A stretch of 50,012 nucleotides of DNA, from positions 1-50,012 of the forward strand of contig CAAGLV010000217.1 of NCBI GenBank assembly GCA_900770875.1, written 5' to 3'. Shown piece by piece: positions 6,782 to 17,063 of the stretch. Below the pieces are notes generated by a model that saw nothing but the letters and a program-made list of their open reading frames with translations, made no database searches and was not told the DNA's origin. The translations under genes were made by a program, and so were the position numbers. The DNA comes from Flavobacteriales bacterium. GTDB taxonomy: Bacteria; Bacteroidota; Bacteroidia; Flavobacteriales; Weeksellaceae. Every line of letters begins with the position of its first letter. Within the stretch, counting starts at the first letter, position 1.

Positions 6782-9319
6782 TTAATTATTAAGATATGTA
6801 TTAAAATACAAACAATTTGTTTTTATGTCTTTATACATCGTGGTTTGAGACAATGTTTTTAATTGATTAAAATAATTTCGGTACTTATTTTTTTTCAACG
6901 TTAATAATTTTTTATCATCATAATCTACATACCAAACATTGTCCGATACATTATTATATACATCAGTATAAAATAATCCTTGTTCTGCTTTTGAGGCTGT
7001 AAATAAAATTTGAGCTTTCAGTTCGGGATCCGCAACTTTTTGCAAAGCAGCTTTCGCATAATCTAAACTTAAATTAAAGTTATTAATGTATTGCGCATTC
7101 CAACCATAATTTTTGTAATAGTTTACATAAATAAGTCGATTTAACGCTTTTTCGTCTTTTTGTTCGGTAAAATCATGGAATTTTGGACCATTTTCGTTGT
7201 TGCGATCAAACGAAAGTAATTCTCTAAAATATCCTAACGAAGTGGTATTAAAATAAAAATTTGCCAATAAATAATCGGCTTTTGCAGCGCGCTCGTTTTT
7301 ACCTTTTCCAATTTTATTTAATTCGATTAAAGCTTCGGTAAGCTCTAACTTATTCATTTTTGGTTTGATAAATTTAAATTCGGATAAATAAGGTTTTACC
7401 ATTACATTATTCTCTGGACAAGTAAAACATTCTATTTTATTGTAACCAAAAATAGCATCCGAAATATTACTAAACCAATTGTATTGATTAGGAACTGATT
7501 CTGAATAAAAACTTGTTTCTTCGATCGAAAAATCTTTCGGAACTTTTTTAAATTCAGCTTTTGCTAAATCAAATTTCTTGTCTTTTAAATATAACGTTCC
7601 TTTATAATTGGCAATAAAATCGGCCAACTTAAATTTAGATTTTCGGTTTGAATAATTGTACGATTTAGGTTCGTAATAATCATAATTAATTGCAGAAACT
7701 AAATAATTCTCAAAATCATTTTTATTTTTCTTTTTATCCAACTCATCTAAAGCATTTAAAATTTCCCAATCCATATTTGCTGCTAAATCGTAAATCGAAT
7801 TATGCATTAAAAAAGCTTTGGCTTTATCGCCTTGCAAAAAATAACGATTAGCTAAAATATCTTTTGCTAAATCTTTAAATCGACTTTTTAATAATTCTTC
7901 GTCGGTAAAAATCTTTGTTCCATATTCGTATTCCTCTGGATAAATTAATTCGAAATCTAAAACATCACCGTATTTAGCCAGAATTGTTTTTTCGTAAGCC
8001 GATGTAATTTTATCTTGTTGATTTAAATCCATCAACATTTCGATCATCTTTTTATGCAAAACATAATCGGAATTTTGATTATTTACTTTCGCTAAATAGG
8101 TTTTTGTTTGATTAAAATCTCGAACTAAAGTTGATAAATAAGCAACCGACAAATTCCAAAAATCTTTATCCGAAGTTGTATTTGCTTGGTCTTTTCCTAA
8201 AGCAATTACTTCTGCTATAAAATTTTGATTTGTTTGATTATCTGATGACGGCGCGCTAAAAGCAGGTAATTTTTGAGGCAAAACTTTTTCCTTTGACCAC
8301 GAATTTCCGTTTTGGTATTGATTAAGATATTCTCTTTCGATAGAATTTATAGCGCGCGCATATAAAATTTTTGCTTGTTCGGCATTTGGATTTAGCTTAA
8401 TAATTTGTCGCATTGCAGCCAACGGATTACTAAAATCTTTATAACCTATTAATAAATATAAATCGATTTTTTCTTGATCTGTTTTTGCTTTTTTAAGCAT
8501 TTGTTCAAAATTCAAATCTTGTGTCACTTTCATCGAATTATAAGCACTTTCTTTGCGATTTTTAGTGTGAGAAAACACTTCGAAAAAATCGTAATTTGCT
8601 TGAATATAATTCCCGACAGCTCGCTCTGCTCCAGCTTTCTGATCTAAAGCATAATAATACATCACCGATTTTTTGTTTAACGGAACAACATATTTATTAA
8701 ATAACTGTATTGCCTGATTGTATTGATTGGTATAATGTGCAAAACGAACCATTTGATACGCATAACGCATTTTCAATTCAGAATCGGTTTCGGCTTGATA
8801 ACTTTTTAATAAAACATTCATTACTTTTTGATCATCTAAATTTGTTGCCTTTTTTCCGCTACGATCAACATAACTCCACGATTCGCCTGTATCAATGTAA
8901 TTATGCATCATATAAGGTTCTAGATATTTTGCATACGACAGATATAAAAGTGCTTGTTTATTTTTTTTAATAAAATTGGCGTCTATAAATTTTAAATCTC
9001 GATTCGCCGATTTATTTGTTTTCAACAAATTATCAATATCGTTTTTCGAAGCTTTATAAACCAAATTAAGCGCTTCGTTATAAGAAATTGCTAAATAATT
9101 GGCCCAATCTTCTATTTTTTCGTCTTTAAGATTTACATCAGATGTATCGTAATATGGATTATCTAAGGTTAATAAAAAAGGCTGATATTGTGGCGAATTA
9201 ACAAGTGTTTGATTAAATAAATTATAGTAATAATAATCTTCTCCTCCTCCATCGGCACAAGCTAAACTAGTTGCCGAAATACCAAAAACAAAAGCAATGC
9301 TTAAGACTATTTTTTTCAT
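6782..9319 (-). CDS. uncharacterised exported protein, 845 residues, TPR-like helical
   Basis: I do not recognise a characterised family. The N-terminus is a signal peptide (about 1-20) ending SLACADGGGEDYYYY. The Cys could be a lipid anchor, but the -3 position is Ser, so the lipobox is poor. The rest is long, lysine-, asparagine- and tyrosine-rich and alpha-helical. Repeated helix pairs such as AVGNYIQANYDFFEVFSHT and GKNERAAKADYLLANFYFNT resemble tetratricopeptide repeats. It starts one base after the stop of the 327-residue lipoprotein gene, so the two form one operon. A role in the envelope, as a scaffold or binding protein, is an inference only. Similar exported proteins starting ACxGG are, as I recall, common in Flavobacteriia. 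Confidence 0.8.
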   Translation of the reverse strand: MKKIVLSIAFVFGISATSLACADGGGEDYYYYNLFNQTLVNSPQYQPFLLTLDNPYYDTSDVNLKDEKIEDWANYLAISYNEALNLVYKASKNDIDNLLKTNKSANRDLKFIDANFIKKNKQALLYLSYAKYLEPYMMHNYIDTGESWSYVDRSGKKATNLDDQKVMNVLLKSYQAETDSELKMRYAYQMVRFAHYTNQYNQAIQLFNKYVVPLNKKSVMYYYALDQKAGAERAVGNYIQANYDFFEVFSHTKNRKESAYNSMKVTQDLNFEQMLKKAKTDQEKIDLYLLIGYKDFSNPLAAMRQIIKLNPNAEQAKILYARAINSIEREYLNQYQNGNSWSKEKVLPQKLPAFSAPSSDNQTNQNFIAEVIALGKDQANTTSDKDFWNLSVAYLSTLVRDFNQTKTYLAKVNNQNSDYVLHKKMIEMLMDLNQQDKITSAYEKTILAKYGDVLDFELIYPEEYEYGTKIFTDEELLKSRFKDLAKDILANRYFLQGDKAKAFLMHNSIYDLAANMDWEILNALDELDKKKNKNDFENYLVSAINYDYYEPKSYNYSNRKSKFKLADFIANYKGTLYLKDKKFDLAKAEFKKVPKDFSIEETSFYSESVPNQYNWFSNISDAIFGYNKIECFTCPENNVMVKPYLSEFKFIKPKMNKLELTEALIELNKIGKGKNERAAKADYLLANFYFNTTSLGYFRELLSFDRNNENGPKFHDFTEQKDEKALNRLIYVNYYKNYGWNAQYINNFNLSLDYAKAALQKVADPELKAQILFTASKAEQGLFYTDVYNNVSDNVWYVDYDDKKLLTLKKNKYRNYFNQLKTLSQTTMYKDIKTNCLYFNTYLNN

Positions 9320-9320
9320 T

Positions 9321-10304
9321 TTATAATTGGTTTAGGTTGTATTGTTTAATAAATTGTTCGTCTAAGTGATAATAAATAATGCTATAATCATAGTTTAATT
9401 TATCATCTAAAAACGATTTAATGTCCTTTAACAATTCGGGAGAAACATCTTCTACTTTGATTTTAAATCCTTTACTAAGATAAAACTTTTCGATAAAGAA
9501 ATCATCTGTAACTTCATAAATTCCATTTCCTAAACTTTTTACAGGTTTATTTTTCAGTTGATCTTCCGAAAACGAATTCACTAATTTTATTTTTCCTAAA
9601 TGATTGGTAATAATCGCCCACGAATAAATGGGTAAAGCAACATCTAATTGTATTGGATAGTTGTTTAAATCTTTTAAATAATCCTTGGCTAAAGCTAAAT
9701 CTAAAATCGAGTTTTTTACTTCTACCTCGTTTGGATTTTCGGTAGCATAACACATCAAAACCATTTTATTTAAAGGCGGAATTCCTTCTTCGTTTTTAAA
9801 TTTAACCTGATGTAAACGCAAAGTTGCCGAAATTTCTTTTTCGGATATTTTCTTTAATTCTTCTAAAAAAAGAAAGTAATTATTTTTAGTTGTTTTTGTC
9901 CAATCGCAATCAATTTGTATTTCGTTAAATGTATTTAATTGGCTAGCAACAGCAATTTGATTAATTAACTGATTTACGTTTTTTGCTAATTGTTTAATTT
10001 GATTTGGAGATGAATTTAAAAAAGTTCGATTCGTAATAAAAACAGTCGGAATATAATTTACAGCAAACTGATTTGGTGTAAAATTTCGAATTAAACCGAT
10101 TGGTTTTAGCTGATTTTCTGTTTTATCTACATCAAAAAATCTGATATAAATTTGTTTAACATCTAACTTTTTTACGATTTCTTTTTCGGCTGTCGAAACT
10201 TTAAAATTTGATCGCCAATAATAAAAATCAATCGGATGTTTAGTTTCTTGTTTACAACTAAATAACGCAAACAAAATTAGCTGCAACCAAAAAATATATT
10301 TCAT
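9321..10304 (-). CDS. putative lipoprotein with DUF3142-like, TIM-barrel glycosidase-like fold
   Basis: A 327-residue protein with a lipoprotein signal (LFALFSC, Cys at about 17). The pattern FNEIQIDCDWTKTTKNNYF followed by a helix (LFLEELKK) and then a strand (ISATLRLHQ) resembles the beta-alpha barrel core of DUF3142, a family placed near glycoside hydrolases. The acidic pair in QIDCDW would be the candidate functional residues. The C-terminal part (about 220-327) has no clear match. It is the first gene of a two-gene operon and is one base away from the 845-residue exported protein, so the two products may work together in the envelope. The family assignment is from pattern memory and is weak; enzymatic activity is unproven. 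Confidence 0.7.
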   Translation of the reverse strand: MKYIFWLQLILFALFSCKQETKHPIDFYYWRSNFKVSTAEKEIVKKLDVKQIYIRFFDVDKTENQLKPIGLIRNFTPNQFAVNYIPTVFITNRTFLNSSPNQIKQLAKNVNQLINQIAVASQLNTFNEIQIDCDWTKTTKNNYFLFLEELKKISEKEISATLRLHQVKFKNEEGIPPLNKMVLMCYATENPNEVEVKNSILDLALAKDYLKDLNNYPIQLDVALPIYSWAIITNHLGKIKLVNSFSEDQLKNKPVKSLGNGIYEVTDDFFIEKFYLSKGFKIKVEDVSPELLKDIKSFLDDKLNYDYSIIYYHLDEQFIKQYNLNQL

Positions 10305-10339
10305 ACAATATCTATTTAAGTAAATAAATTACATAAAAA

Positions 10340-10364
10340 AATCCCAAAGAAAAACTTCAGGATT
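10340..10364 (-). terminator. terminator of the T9SS plug gene
   Basis: AATCC (10340-10344) pairs with GGATT (10360-10364), with an inner AAG/CTT. On the minus strand the stem is followed by seven T. It is weaker than others in the window because of internal mismatches. Confidence 0.65.
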
Positions 10365-10374
10365 CAATATTATA

Positions 10375-11634
10375 TTAACGTCTCGAATTTGCTTCGCCAT
10401 ATCCCATCAAAATATCGTAACGTCCGCCCCAAGGTCGATAATAAAATAAACCTTGATACATATTTTCTGCTTGCCAAAAACTTCCGCTAATGTAACTTGG
10501 TTCTATTTGGCCTGTTTTAGTATTTTTTACAACATATTGATAGTTATAATATCCTTGTTTTAAAAAGAATTCTTTTTCCCATAAATTGGTTTCTTTATTA
10601 AATGTCATTTTGGTACGAGGCGAAATTTCCCAATTATCAAAAGCACCAACCACATAAGGTTCGTATAATCCGTTTTTATCGTCGAAAACATCTAAAGCAA
10701 AATAAACCCACGAATAATCGGCTTCCGAAGCAGCTAAATATTCGTTTCCGAATCGATTATTTCTGATAAAAAAGTTACCATTAATATCGCCAAAATCATC
10801 ATATGGAAGATTAAATTTTGGATAATCGACACGTAAAACGGTATGATAAACCGAATCTTTTCTGAAACTACTATCCGTTGTTAATCCTGGTACCAGAAGA
10901 TTTTTTGTATCAAACCAATTGTATTCGGATCCGCCTTCGAAAACCCATTTTTGATTATCGTATTTTAATTGATTTGGATTTGAAAACGTTGGTGGAATAT
11001 TGGTTACAAAATCGTTCCAATCGTTATTTTTCATAATAAAAAGCTTTGATGCATCTGGCGATTCAACCAAATTTTGATTGCTACTTGTAACTACCGTTTG
11101 CACCCATTGATTTAGTTGTTCTTTAATTGGATTGATGTATCGCGTAACGTGCATTGCTACATTTACATTGCCCTCGTAAACAGCAAAACGACGTGTAAAA
11201 ATAGGATTGTCTTCGTTATCGGTATATACTTTTAATAAATAATTTCCTCCAATTTTAACATTCATATCGTTGTTTGGAAATTTAATTTGATAATTGGTAT
11301 AACGCGTATAAGTATTAAACGAGTTTTTATATGTTTTTACATAATCGTTAAAAAATCCATTTAAATATTCGTTTTCGAAAATCGAAGATTTCGACCAATC
11401 GGCATTTCGGTGTTCAATCTTATAATTGTAACGTTTATATCCAGCGTTAAAATCGTCGAACAAAAACAATAAATATTCGTCCGAATTTAATCGGATAATT
11501 GGTGTATTGTCGTTGGTTTGTGGATTAAAAACTTGTATTGTTCCAATATTTTTTGGCGGATTAACATTTAATTGCCCCAAAAGATTTTGTGCGATTAATA
11601 GTAAAACAAAAAAGAAACAAGGCTTAAACTTCAT
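10375..11634 (-). CDS. type IX secretion system plug protein (DUF5103 family)
   Basis: The 419-residue protein has a signal peptide (1-20, cleaved near LLGQ) and is otherwise beta-rich. Motifs of the DUF5103 family are visible: PIIRLNSDEYLLFLFDD near residue 50, YNYKIEHRNADW near 75, and the C-terminal YNYQYVVKN and ENMYQGLFYYRPWGGRYD. The family includes the Plug protein that closes the lateral-gated SprA translocon of the type IX secretion system in its resting state. It is transcribed downstream of the fused E1 gene but that gene has its own terminator, so an operon is unlikely. No other T9SS component is in the window, which is normal because these genes are scattered. Confidence 0.86.
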   Translation of the reverse strand: MKFKPCFFFVLLLIAQNLLGQLNVNPPKNIGTIQVFNPQTNDNTPIIRLNSDEYLLFLFDDFNAGYKRYNYKIEHRNADWSKSSIFENEYLNGFFNDYVKTYKNSFNTYTRYTNYQIKFPNNDMNVKIGGNYLLKVYTDNEDNPIFTRRFAVYEGNVNVAMHVTRYINPIKEQLNQWVQTVVTSSNQNLVESPDASKLFIMKNNDWNDFVTNIPPTFSNPNQLKYDNQKWVFEGGSEYNWFDTKNLLVPGLTTDSSFRKDSVYHTVLRVDYPKFNLPYDDFGDINGNFFIRNNRFGNEYLAASEADYSWVYFALDVFDDKNGLYEPYVVGAFDNWEISPRTKMTFNKETNLWEKEFFLKQGYYNYQYVVKNTKTGQIEPSYISGSFWQAENMYQGLFYYRPWGGRYDILMGYGEANSRR

Positions 11635-11669
11635 TTAATTTATTTTCTACTAAAATACAAACAATAAAA

Positions 11670-11697
11670 AAAGTACCCTATTAAAATAGAGTACTTT
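11670..11697 (-). terminator. terminator of the fused E1 gene
   Basis: AAAGTACCCTATT pairs with AATAGAGTACTTT (11670-11697) with one C-A mismatch. T-rich sequence follows on the minus strand after the E1 stop. Confidence 0.8.
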
Positions 11698-11718
11698 ATT
11701 CTGTAAGATTATTTTATT

Positions 11719-14136
11719 TTAAAATAATGCTGGATATTGATTTGGATTAACTTCGTGCATTAAAGCATAAACACGCTCTACAATATCATCAACAGATGGT
11801 TTCGAAAAATAATCACCATCGGTTGCGTATGCTGGTCGGTGTGCTTTAGCAGTAATAGTAATTGGTTTACTATCTAAGCTAAAATAAGCCGATTGTTTTT
11901 CTAAAATTTCTTGTAATAAATAAGCTGTTGCTCCACCTGGTACATCTTCGTCGATAATCGCTAAACGATTTGTTTTAGCTAAAGATTTTGATAAATCGTG
12001 ATGAATATCAAATGGCAATAAAGATTGAGCATCGATAACTTCGGCAGAAATTCCTAACTGCTCTAATTCTTTTGCTGCATCCATTACAATTTTCCAAGTA
12101 GAACCATACGTTAATAAAGTAATATCGCTTCCGGCTTTTGTTACTTCTACAACTCCGATAGGTGTTGTAAATTCGCCAATATTTGAAGGACGTTCTTCTT
12201 TTAAACGATAACCATTTAAACTTTCTACAACAATAGCAGGTTCGTCGCATTGTAATAATGTATTATAAAAACCTGCTGCTTTAGTTAAATTACGAGGTGT
12301 TAAAACGTTTACACCACGTACTAAGTTTAAAATTCCTCCCATTGGTGAACCCGAATGCCAAACACCTTCTAAACGATGTCCACGAGTACGAATAATTACA
12401 GGAGCTTTTTGCCCTCCATTTGTACGATAAAGTACAGTTGCTAAATCATCCGAAATCCCTTGTAAACAATACAATAAATAATCAAGATACTGAATTTCGG
12501 CAATTGGACGTAAACCGCGCATTGCCATACCAATTCCTTGTCCAAGGATTGTTGCTTCGCGAATACCAGTATCCATGATGCGTTCTATTCCGTATTTAGC
12601 TTGTAAACCTTCTAATCCTTGATTTACATCTCCGATATTTCCCGAATCTTCACCAAAAATAACTGTATTAGGATATTTCTCGAAAATCTTGTCAAAATTA
12701 TCTCTGATAATTACGCGGCCATCAACAAAATCATTTTCGGCTTCGTATTTAATTTCTTGTTGAGGCACTTTTATCGCTGTTCCCGAAACTAATTTAGATG
12801 AATAAACTTCGTTTTGAACTGCTTGTTGGTCTTTTAACCAATTAATCAAAAATTGTTTACTCTTTAAATCTTCATTTCTAACAATTCTTAACACTTTACG
12901 AACAACCGAAAAAACATCGCGTTTAAATGATAATGAATTTGATTTTAATGCATTAGTTTCAAAAAGAATAAAATCCTTATTTACACTTTCTTCTACTAAA
13001 AATTGAATTAAATTAATTGCTTCATCTCTTAATGTAAAAATTGGATTTAAATAAAGTTCCCACGTTTTTTTCTGCTTTGCTTTTACCTCGCTTTTTACTT
13101 CATTTTCTAGCGCAATTAAATCTTCTTCCGTTATTATTGATTCTGGTGAATTTTCTCCAAAATTTAAAATCCATTCACGAAATTTAGCGATTCCGTCAAA
13201 TTCTTTTTCCCAAGCTAAACGCTCTTCTGATTTATAACGTTCGTGCGAACCCGAAGTAGAATGTCCTTGTGGTTGTGTACACTCTTGCACGTGCACAATA
13301 CAAGGGATGTGATGCACTCGGGCATACATTTCTGCCTTTGTATATGCATCTATTAAAGCAGGATAATCCCAAGCCTTTACAGTAAAAATTTCGTACCCGC
13401 GTTCGTGTTCTGTACGCTGAAATCCTGAAAGTAATTCGGATAAATTTGATTTTGTACGTTGAAATTGAGCTGGTACCGAAATTCCGTATCCATCGTCCCA
13501 AATAGAAACAATCATCGGAACTTGTAAAACTCCACCAGCATTAATGGTTTCCCAGAAATGACCTTCGGATGTACTTGCATCACCAATTGTTCCGAAAGCA
13601 ATTTCGTTACCATTTCTGGAAAATTGTTCGTTTACATCGGCATTTTTAACCTGACGATAAACTTTAGATGCTTGTGCTAATCCTAATAATCGAGGCATTT
13701 GCCCAGCAGTTGGAGAAATATCAGCACTCGAATTTTTTTGATCTACTAATTTTCTCCAAGTTCCATCTTCGTTAATAGAACGTGTTGCAAAATGCGAAGT
13801 CATTTGTCGACCACCAGAAGCAGGTTCGATCTCCGAATCTGTTAATGCATACAATTGTGCAAAGAAACTTTCTACAGTTAACTCGCCAATTGCTAGCATA
13901 AATGTTTGATCGCGGTAATAACCAGAGCGAAAATCGCCGTTCTTAAAAACACGCGACATCGCGATTTGAGGAAGTTCTTTCCCATCACCAAAAATACCGA
14001 ATTTTGCTTTACCTGTTAAAACTTCGCGTCGTCCAAGTAAACTTACTTCCCTAGAAAGTAAAGCAATTCGATAATCGTTGATTATCTGAGATTTAAACTC
14101 TTCAAAAGTAATTTTATTTACTTCTTTTAATTCCAT
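11719..14136 (-). CDS. 2-oxoacid dehydrogenase E1, fused alpha and beta subunits (branched-chain type)
   Basis: This is an 805-residue fusion. Residues about 20-440 form the alpha part with a thiamine diphosphate site starting at GDAS (185) and continuing EGHFWETINAG. Residues about 470-805 form the beta part (FGEDSGNIGDVNQGL, PIAEIQYLDYL, AIIDEDVPGGATAYLL). The enzyme decarboxylates a 2-oxoacid and hands the acyl group to a lipoyl E2. The closest known substrates are branched-chain 2-oxoacids (2-oxoisovalerate), which supply branched fatty-acid primers in this group. The HSTSGSHERY loop is the typical regulatory/phosphate loop region. No E2 or E3 gene is adjacent. A TAAATTTG box (14157-14164, minus) is a possible promoter. 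Confidence 0.9.
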   Translation of the reverse strand: MELKEVNKITFEEFKSQIINDYRIALLSREVSLLGRREVLTGKAKFGIFGDGKELPQIAMSRVFKNGDFRSGYYRDQTFMLAIGELTVESFFAQLYALTDSEIEPASGGRQMTSHFATRSINEDGTWRKLVDQKNSSADISPTAGQMPRLLGLAQASKVYRQVKNADVNEQFSRNGNEIAFGTIGDASTSEGHFWETINAGGVLQVPMIVSIWDDGYGISVPAQFQRTKSNLSELLSGFQRTEHERGYEIFTVKAWDYPALIDAYTKAEMYARVHHIPCIVHVQECTQPQGHSTSGSHERYKSEERLAWEKEFDGIAKFREWILNFGENSPESIITEEDLIALENEVKSEVKAKQKKTWELYLNPIFTLRDEAINLIQFLVEESVNKDFILFETNALKSNSLSFKRDVFSVVRKVLRIVRNEDLKSKQFLINWLKDQQAVQNEVYSSKLVSGTAIKVPQQEIKYEAENDFVDGRVIIRDNFDKIFEKYPNTVIFGEDSGNIGDVNQGLEGLQAKYGIERIMDTGIREATILGQGIGMAMRGLRPIAEIQYLDYLLYCLQGISDDLATVLYRTNGGQKAPVIIRTRGHRLEGVWHSGSPMGGILNLVRGVNVLTPRNLTKAAGFYNTLLQCDEPAIVVESLNGYRLKEERPSNIGEFTTPIGVVEVTKAGSDITLLTYGSTWKIVMDAAKELEQLGISAEVIDAQSLLPFDIHHDLSKSLAKTNRLAIIDEDVPGGATAYLLQEILEKQSAYFSLDSKPITITAKAHRPAYATDGDYFSKPSVDDIVERVYALMHEVNPNQYPALF

Positions 14137-14251
14137 TTATTTTGTTTGTTGCAAAACAAATTTAACAAAAGATTTTGTAACTTAATCAGAATAATTTCAA
14201 CTTATGAGATTATAAAACAACAACTAACAACCTAAAAATAAATATTTAAGT

Positions 14252-16990
14252 ATGAGAAAGATTATTTTTACACTTACAATTGCAGCTGCTTTATCGGCTG
14301 CACCATTAGCCTTAGCCCAAAAAAGTAAATCCACCACAGAATTTGTTTCTCAGGTAGAAGGAGTTAAAGAGTATAAACTATCAAATGGATTAAAAGTTTT
14401 ATTAATACCCGATCAATCGCAAAGTAACTTACTTACAAACATTGTGTATAATGTAGGATCGAAACACGAAGGTTATGGCGAAAAAGGAATGGCGCATTTA
14501 TTAGAACATATGCTTTTTAAGAGCACTAAAAATTTAGGCGATATTAAAAAAATGCTTTCGGATAAAGGTGGTTATGCCAATGGTACCACTTGGTATGATA
14601 GAACAAATTATTGGGAAATGTTTCCGTACTCTGACGAAAATCTAAAATGGAGTATCGAAATGGAAGCCGATCGAATGATTAATGCTACTATGCTACAAGA
14701 AGATTTGGATAAAGAATTTTCTGTCGTTAGAAATGAATTCGAAATTGGAGAAAATAGCCCAGGATCTGTACTATTAGAACGCGTCATAAATTCGGGATAT
14801 TTATGGCACAATTACGGTAAATCAACCATTGGATCTAAAGAAGATATAGAACGCGTTAAAACACCACAACTTAAAAAATTCTACGAAAAATATTATCAAC
14901 CAGATAATGCAACTTTAATTATTGCAGGAAAATTCGACGAGAAAAAGGCACTTGAATATATTAACCAATATTTTGGAGCAATACCAAAACCTACTCGTAT
15001 TTTAGATGAAATACAAACCGTAGAACCAGCACAAGATGGCGAACGATACGTAGAAATTAAACGAGCCGGAGACACGCAAGTTATTGGAGCAATGTATCAT
15101 ACCGCACCTTTTGCAGATAAAGATTACGCTACATTAGCCGTTTTAGATGAGATATTAACTTCGGATCCTTCTGGATATTTATATAAATCGTTGGTAGATA
15201 CGCAAAAAGTTACGGGCATCAGCTCGTGGTTGCCACAATTACGTGATGCTGGTTTTATTTATTTTTCGGCCGATGTTAGTAAAGATAAAAACATTAATCA
15301 AGTAAAAGACGAATTTAAACAAGCATTAAATGCAATACCAACTATAAAATTTACTGACGAAGATGTAAAACGTGCAAAAGCAACAATAATTAAAGAAATA
15401 GAAAATCTTAACAATAAAACAATTGATAAAGCAATTGAATTAACCGAAATTGTTGGTGCTGGTGATTATCGCTTAGCTTTTTTATTTCGCGATAATGTAG
15501 AAAATACAACTTTAGCAGACGTTAAAAAAGTTGCCGAAAAATACTTTAAAGAAAACAACCGTACAGTTGGAGTTTTTATTCCTTCGAAAGACGAACAACG
15601 CACAAAACCAAACGAGTTTAACAATAAAGACATCACTAATTTAGTTTCGAATTATAAAGGTAGAAAAGCCGAAAAAGAAGCAAAACCTTTCGAAGCTAGC
15701 ATCAAAAATTTAAAAGCAAATTATAGCGAAGGCACAATCTCAAACGGTTTAAAATACGGAATTATTGATAAAGAAATTAAAGGAGATAAAATTATCATCT
15801 CTTTACGATTACCATTCTCAAACGAGACCGATTTAGCCAACAAACAAGAAATTGGACAATTAACTGCCGATTTACTTAAAGCTGGCACAAAAACTATGTC
15901 GAAAGAACAAATTAAAGATCGCTTAAACGAACTAAAATCGTCTATTAACTTTAGCTTCTCTGGCCAAACGCTAAATATTAACGTTAGCACGTATAAAAAT
16001 TCTTTAGATGAAACCATGAAAATTGTTAAAGATCTTATCAATAATCCTGTTTTCCCTGAAGCCGAATTACAAAAAACAGTCAACGAATATGTAACTTATT
16101 ACGAAAATAATCTAAACGATCCGCAAGCTGTTGCTTTTACAGAAATTAATCGATTAACATCTAATTATCCAAATTCATCCATTTTTTATACACCAACATT
16201 TCAAGAATCGATAGATAATGTAAAAAAAGTGAAACAAGCTGATTTGGTTAATTTTCATAAAAACATTTTAGGTTCAAATAATGGAGTTGCTTCTACAATT
16301 GGTATTAACGATAAAGCTAAAGTAAAAGATATTTTAGAAACTACTTTTGGTAAATGGAACAGTAAATCTAAATACGTAAAAGCATATAAACCTTACCAAG
16401 CAACAACCAAAAAAGAACAAATTATTAACATTCCGGATAAAGAAAATGCAACAGCAGTTGGACAATTAAGATTTAAGATAAACAGAAATAATCCCGATTA
16501 TCCTGCTTTAGTAATTGCAGACGAAATGTTAGGAAGCGGTGGATTTTTAGCTGCTCGTATTCCGATGCGTTTAAGAGAAAAAGAAGGAATTAGTTATGGT
16601 GCAGGATCGTTTTTATCTGTACCATCAGATCCAAAAGACGAAAACGCAACTTGGGGTTATTATGCCTTTTTAAATCCAACTAAAAGAGAAGCTGTAGAAA
16701 AAGCTGTAAAAGAAGAAATTAACAAAGCCATAACAAGCGGATTTACAGCCGACGAATTAAAATCGAACATCAACAGTTGGAAAACAGGACGAGTTACTGC
16801 GCTTGGTGAAGATAATACCTTGTTAAACCTATCAAATAATTATTTATTACTAAATATTCCGTTTGATGATTTTACAAAACTAGAACAACAAGTAGAAAAA
16901 CTAGATGTAAAACAAGTTAACGAAATTATAAAAAAATATATTGATTTAAATAAATTAACATCTGTATACACAGGTACATTCAATAAATAA
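14252..16990 (+). CDS. M16 family zinc metallopeptidase, two-domain, exported
   Basis: A 912-residue protein with a signal peptide (1-22, ending LALAQ). The inverted zinc motif HxxEH is present as H82-L-L-E85-H86, and the third ligand is E162 (RNEFEIGE), 76 residues on, as in pitrilysin and processing peptidases. The second M16 half (about 490-910) lacks HxxEH, as expected for the inactive half that closes the chamber. M16 enzymes cut peptides that fit within the clam-shell cavity. Signal peptide and family suggest a periplasmic peptide-degrading role. It is followed by a coiled-coil gene on the same strand after 73 bases, then a shared terminator. Confidence 0.93.
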   Translation: MRKIIFTLTIAAALSAAPLALAQKSKSTTEFVSQVEGVKEYKLSNGLKVLLIPDQSQSNLLTNIVYNVGSKHEGYGEKGMAHLLEHMLFKSTKNLGDIKKMLSDKGGYANGTTWYDRTNYWEMFPYSDENLKWSIEMEADRMINATMLQEDLDKEFSVVRNEFEIGENSPGSVLLERVINSGYLWHNYGKSTIGSKEDIERVKTPQLKKFYEKYYQPDNATLIIAGKFDEKKALEYINQYFGAIPKPTRILDEIQTVEPAQDGERYVEIKRAGDTQVIGAMYHTAPFADKDYATLAVLDEILTSDPSGYLYKSLVDTQKVTGISSWLPQLRDAGFIYFSADVSKDKNINQVKDEFKQALNAIPTIKFTDEDVKRAKATIIKEIENLNNKTIDKAIELTEIVGAGDYRLAFLFRDNVENTTLADVKKVAEKYFKENNRTVGVFIPSKDEQRTKPNEFNNKDITNLVSNYKGRKAEKEAKPFEASIKNLKANYSEGTISNGLKYGIIDKEIKGDKIIISLRLPFSNETDLANKQEIGQLTADLLKAGTKTMSKEQIKDRLNELKSSINFSFSGQTLNINVSTYKNSLDETMKIVKDLINNPVFPEAELQKTVNEYVTYYENNLNDPQAVAFTEINRLTSNYPNSSIFYTPTFQESIDNVKKVKQADLVNFHKNILGSNNGVASTIGINDKAKVKDILETTFGKWNSKSKYVKAYKPYQATTKKEQIINIPDKENATAVGQLRFKINRNNPDYPALVIADEMLGSGGFLAARIPMRLREKEGISYGAGSFLSVPSDPKDENATWGYYAFLNPTKREAVEKAVKEEINKAITSGFTADELKSNINSWKTGRVTALGEDNTLLNLSNNYLLLNIPFDDFTKLEQQVEKLDVKQVNEIIKKYIDLNKLTSVYTGTFNK

Positions 16991-17063
16991 ATAATTAATT
17001 AAACGTAATCTTCACATTTTTTGGAATCAATTTTGATTAACAATAACTGTTAAAATAAATTTC

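Noticed and set aside
11719..14136. 2-oxoglutarate dehydrogenase E1
   Set aside because: It has the alpha/beta subunit arrangement of branched-chain or pyruvate E1, not the single-chain SucA layout.
17025..17038. FNR/CRP-like site AATCAA-TT-TTGATT
   Set aside because: The spacer is 2 bases rather than 4 between TTGAT-type half sites, and such AT-rich dyads are expected by chance here.
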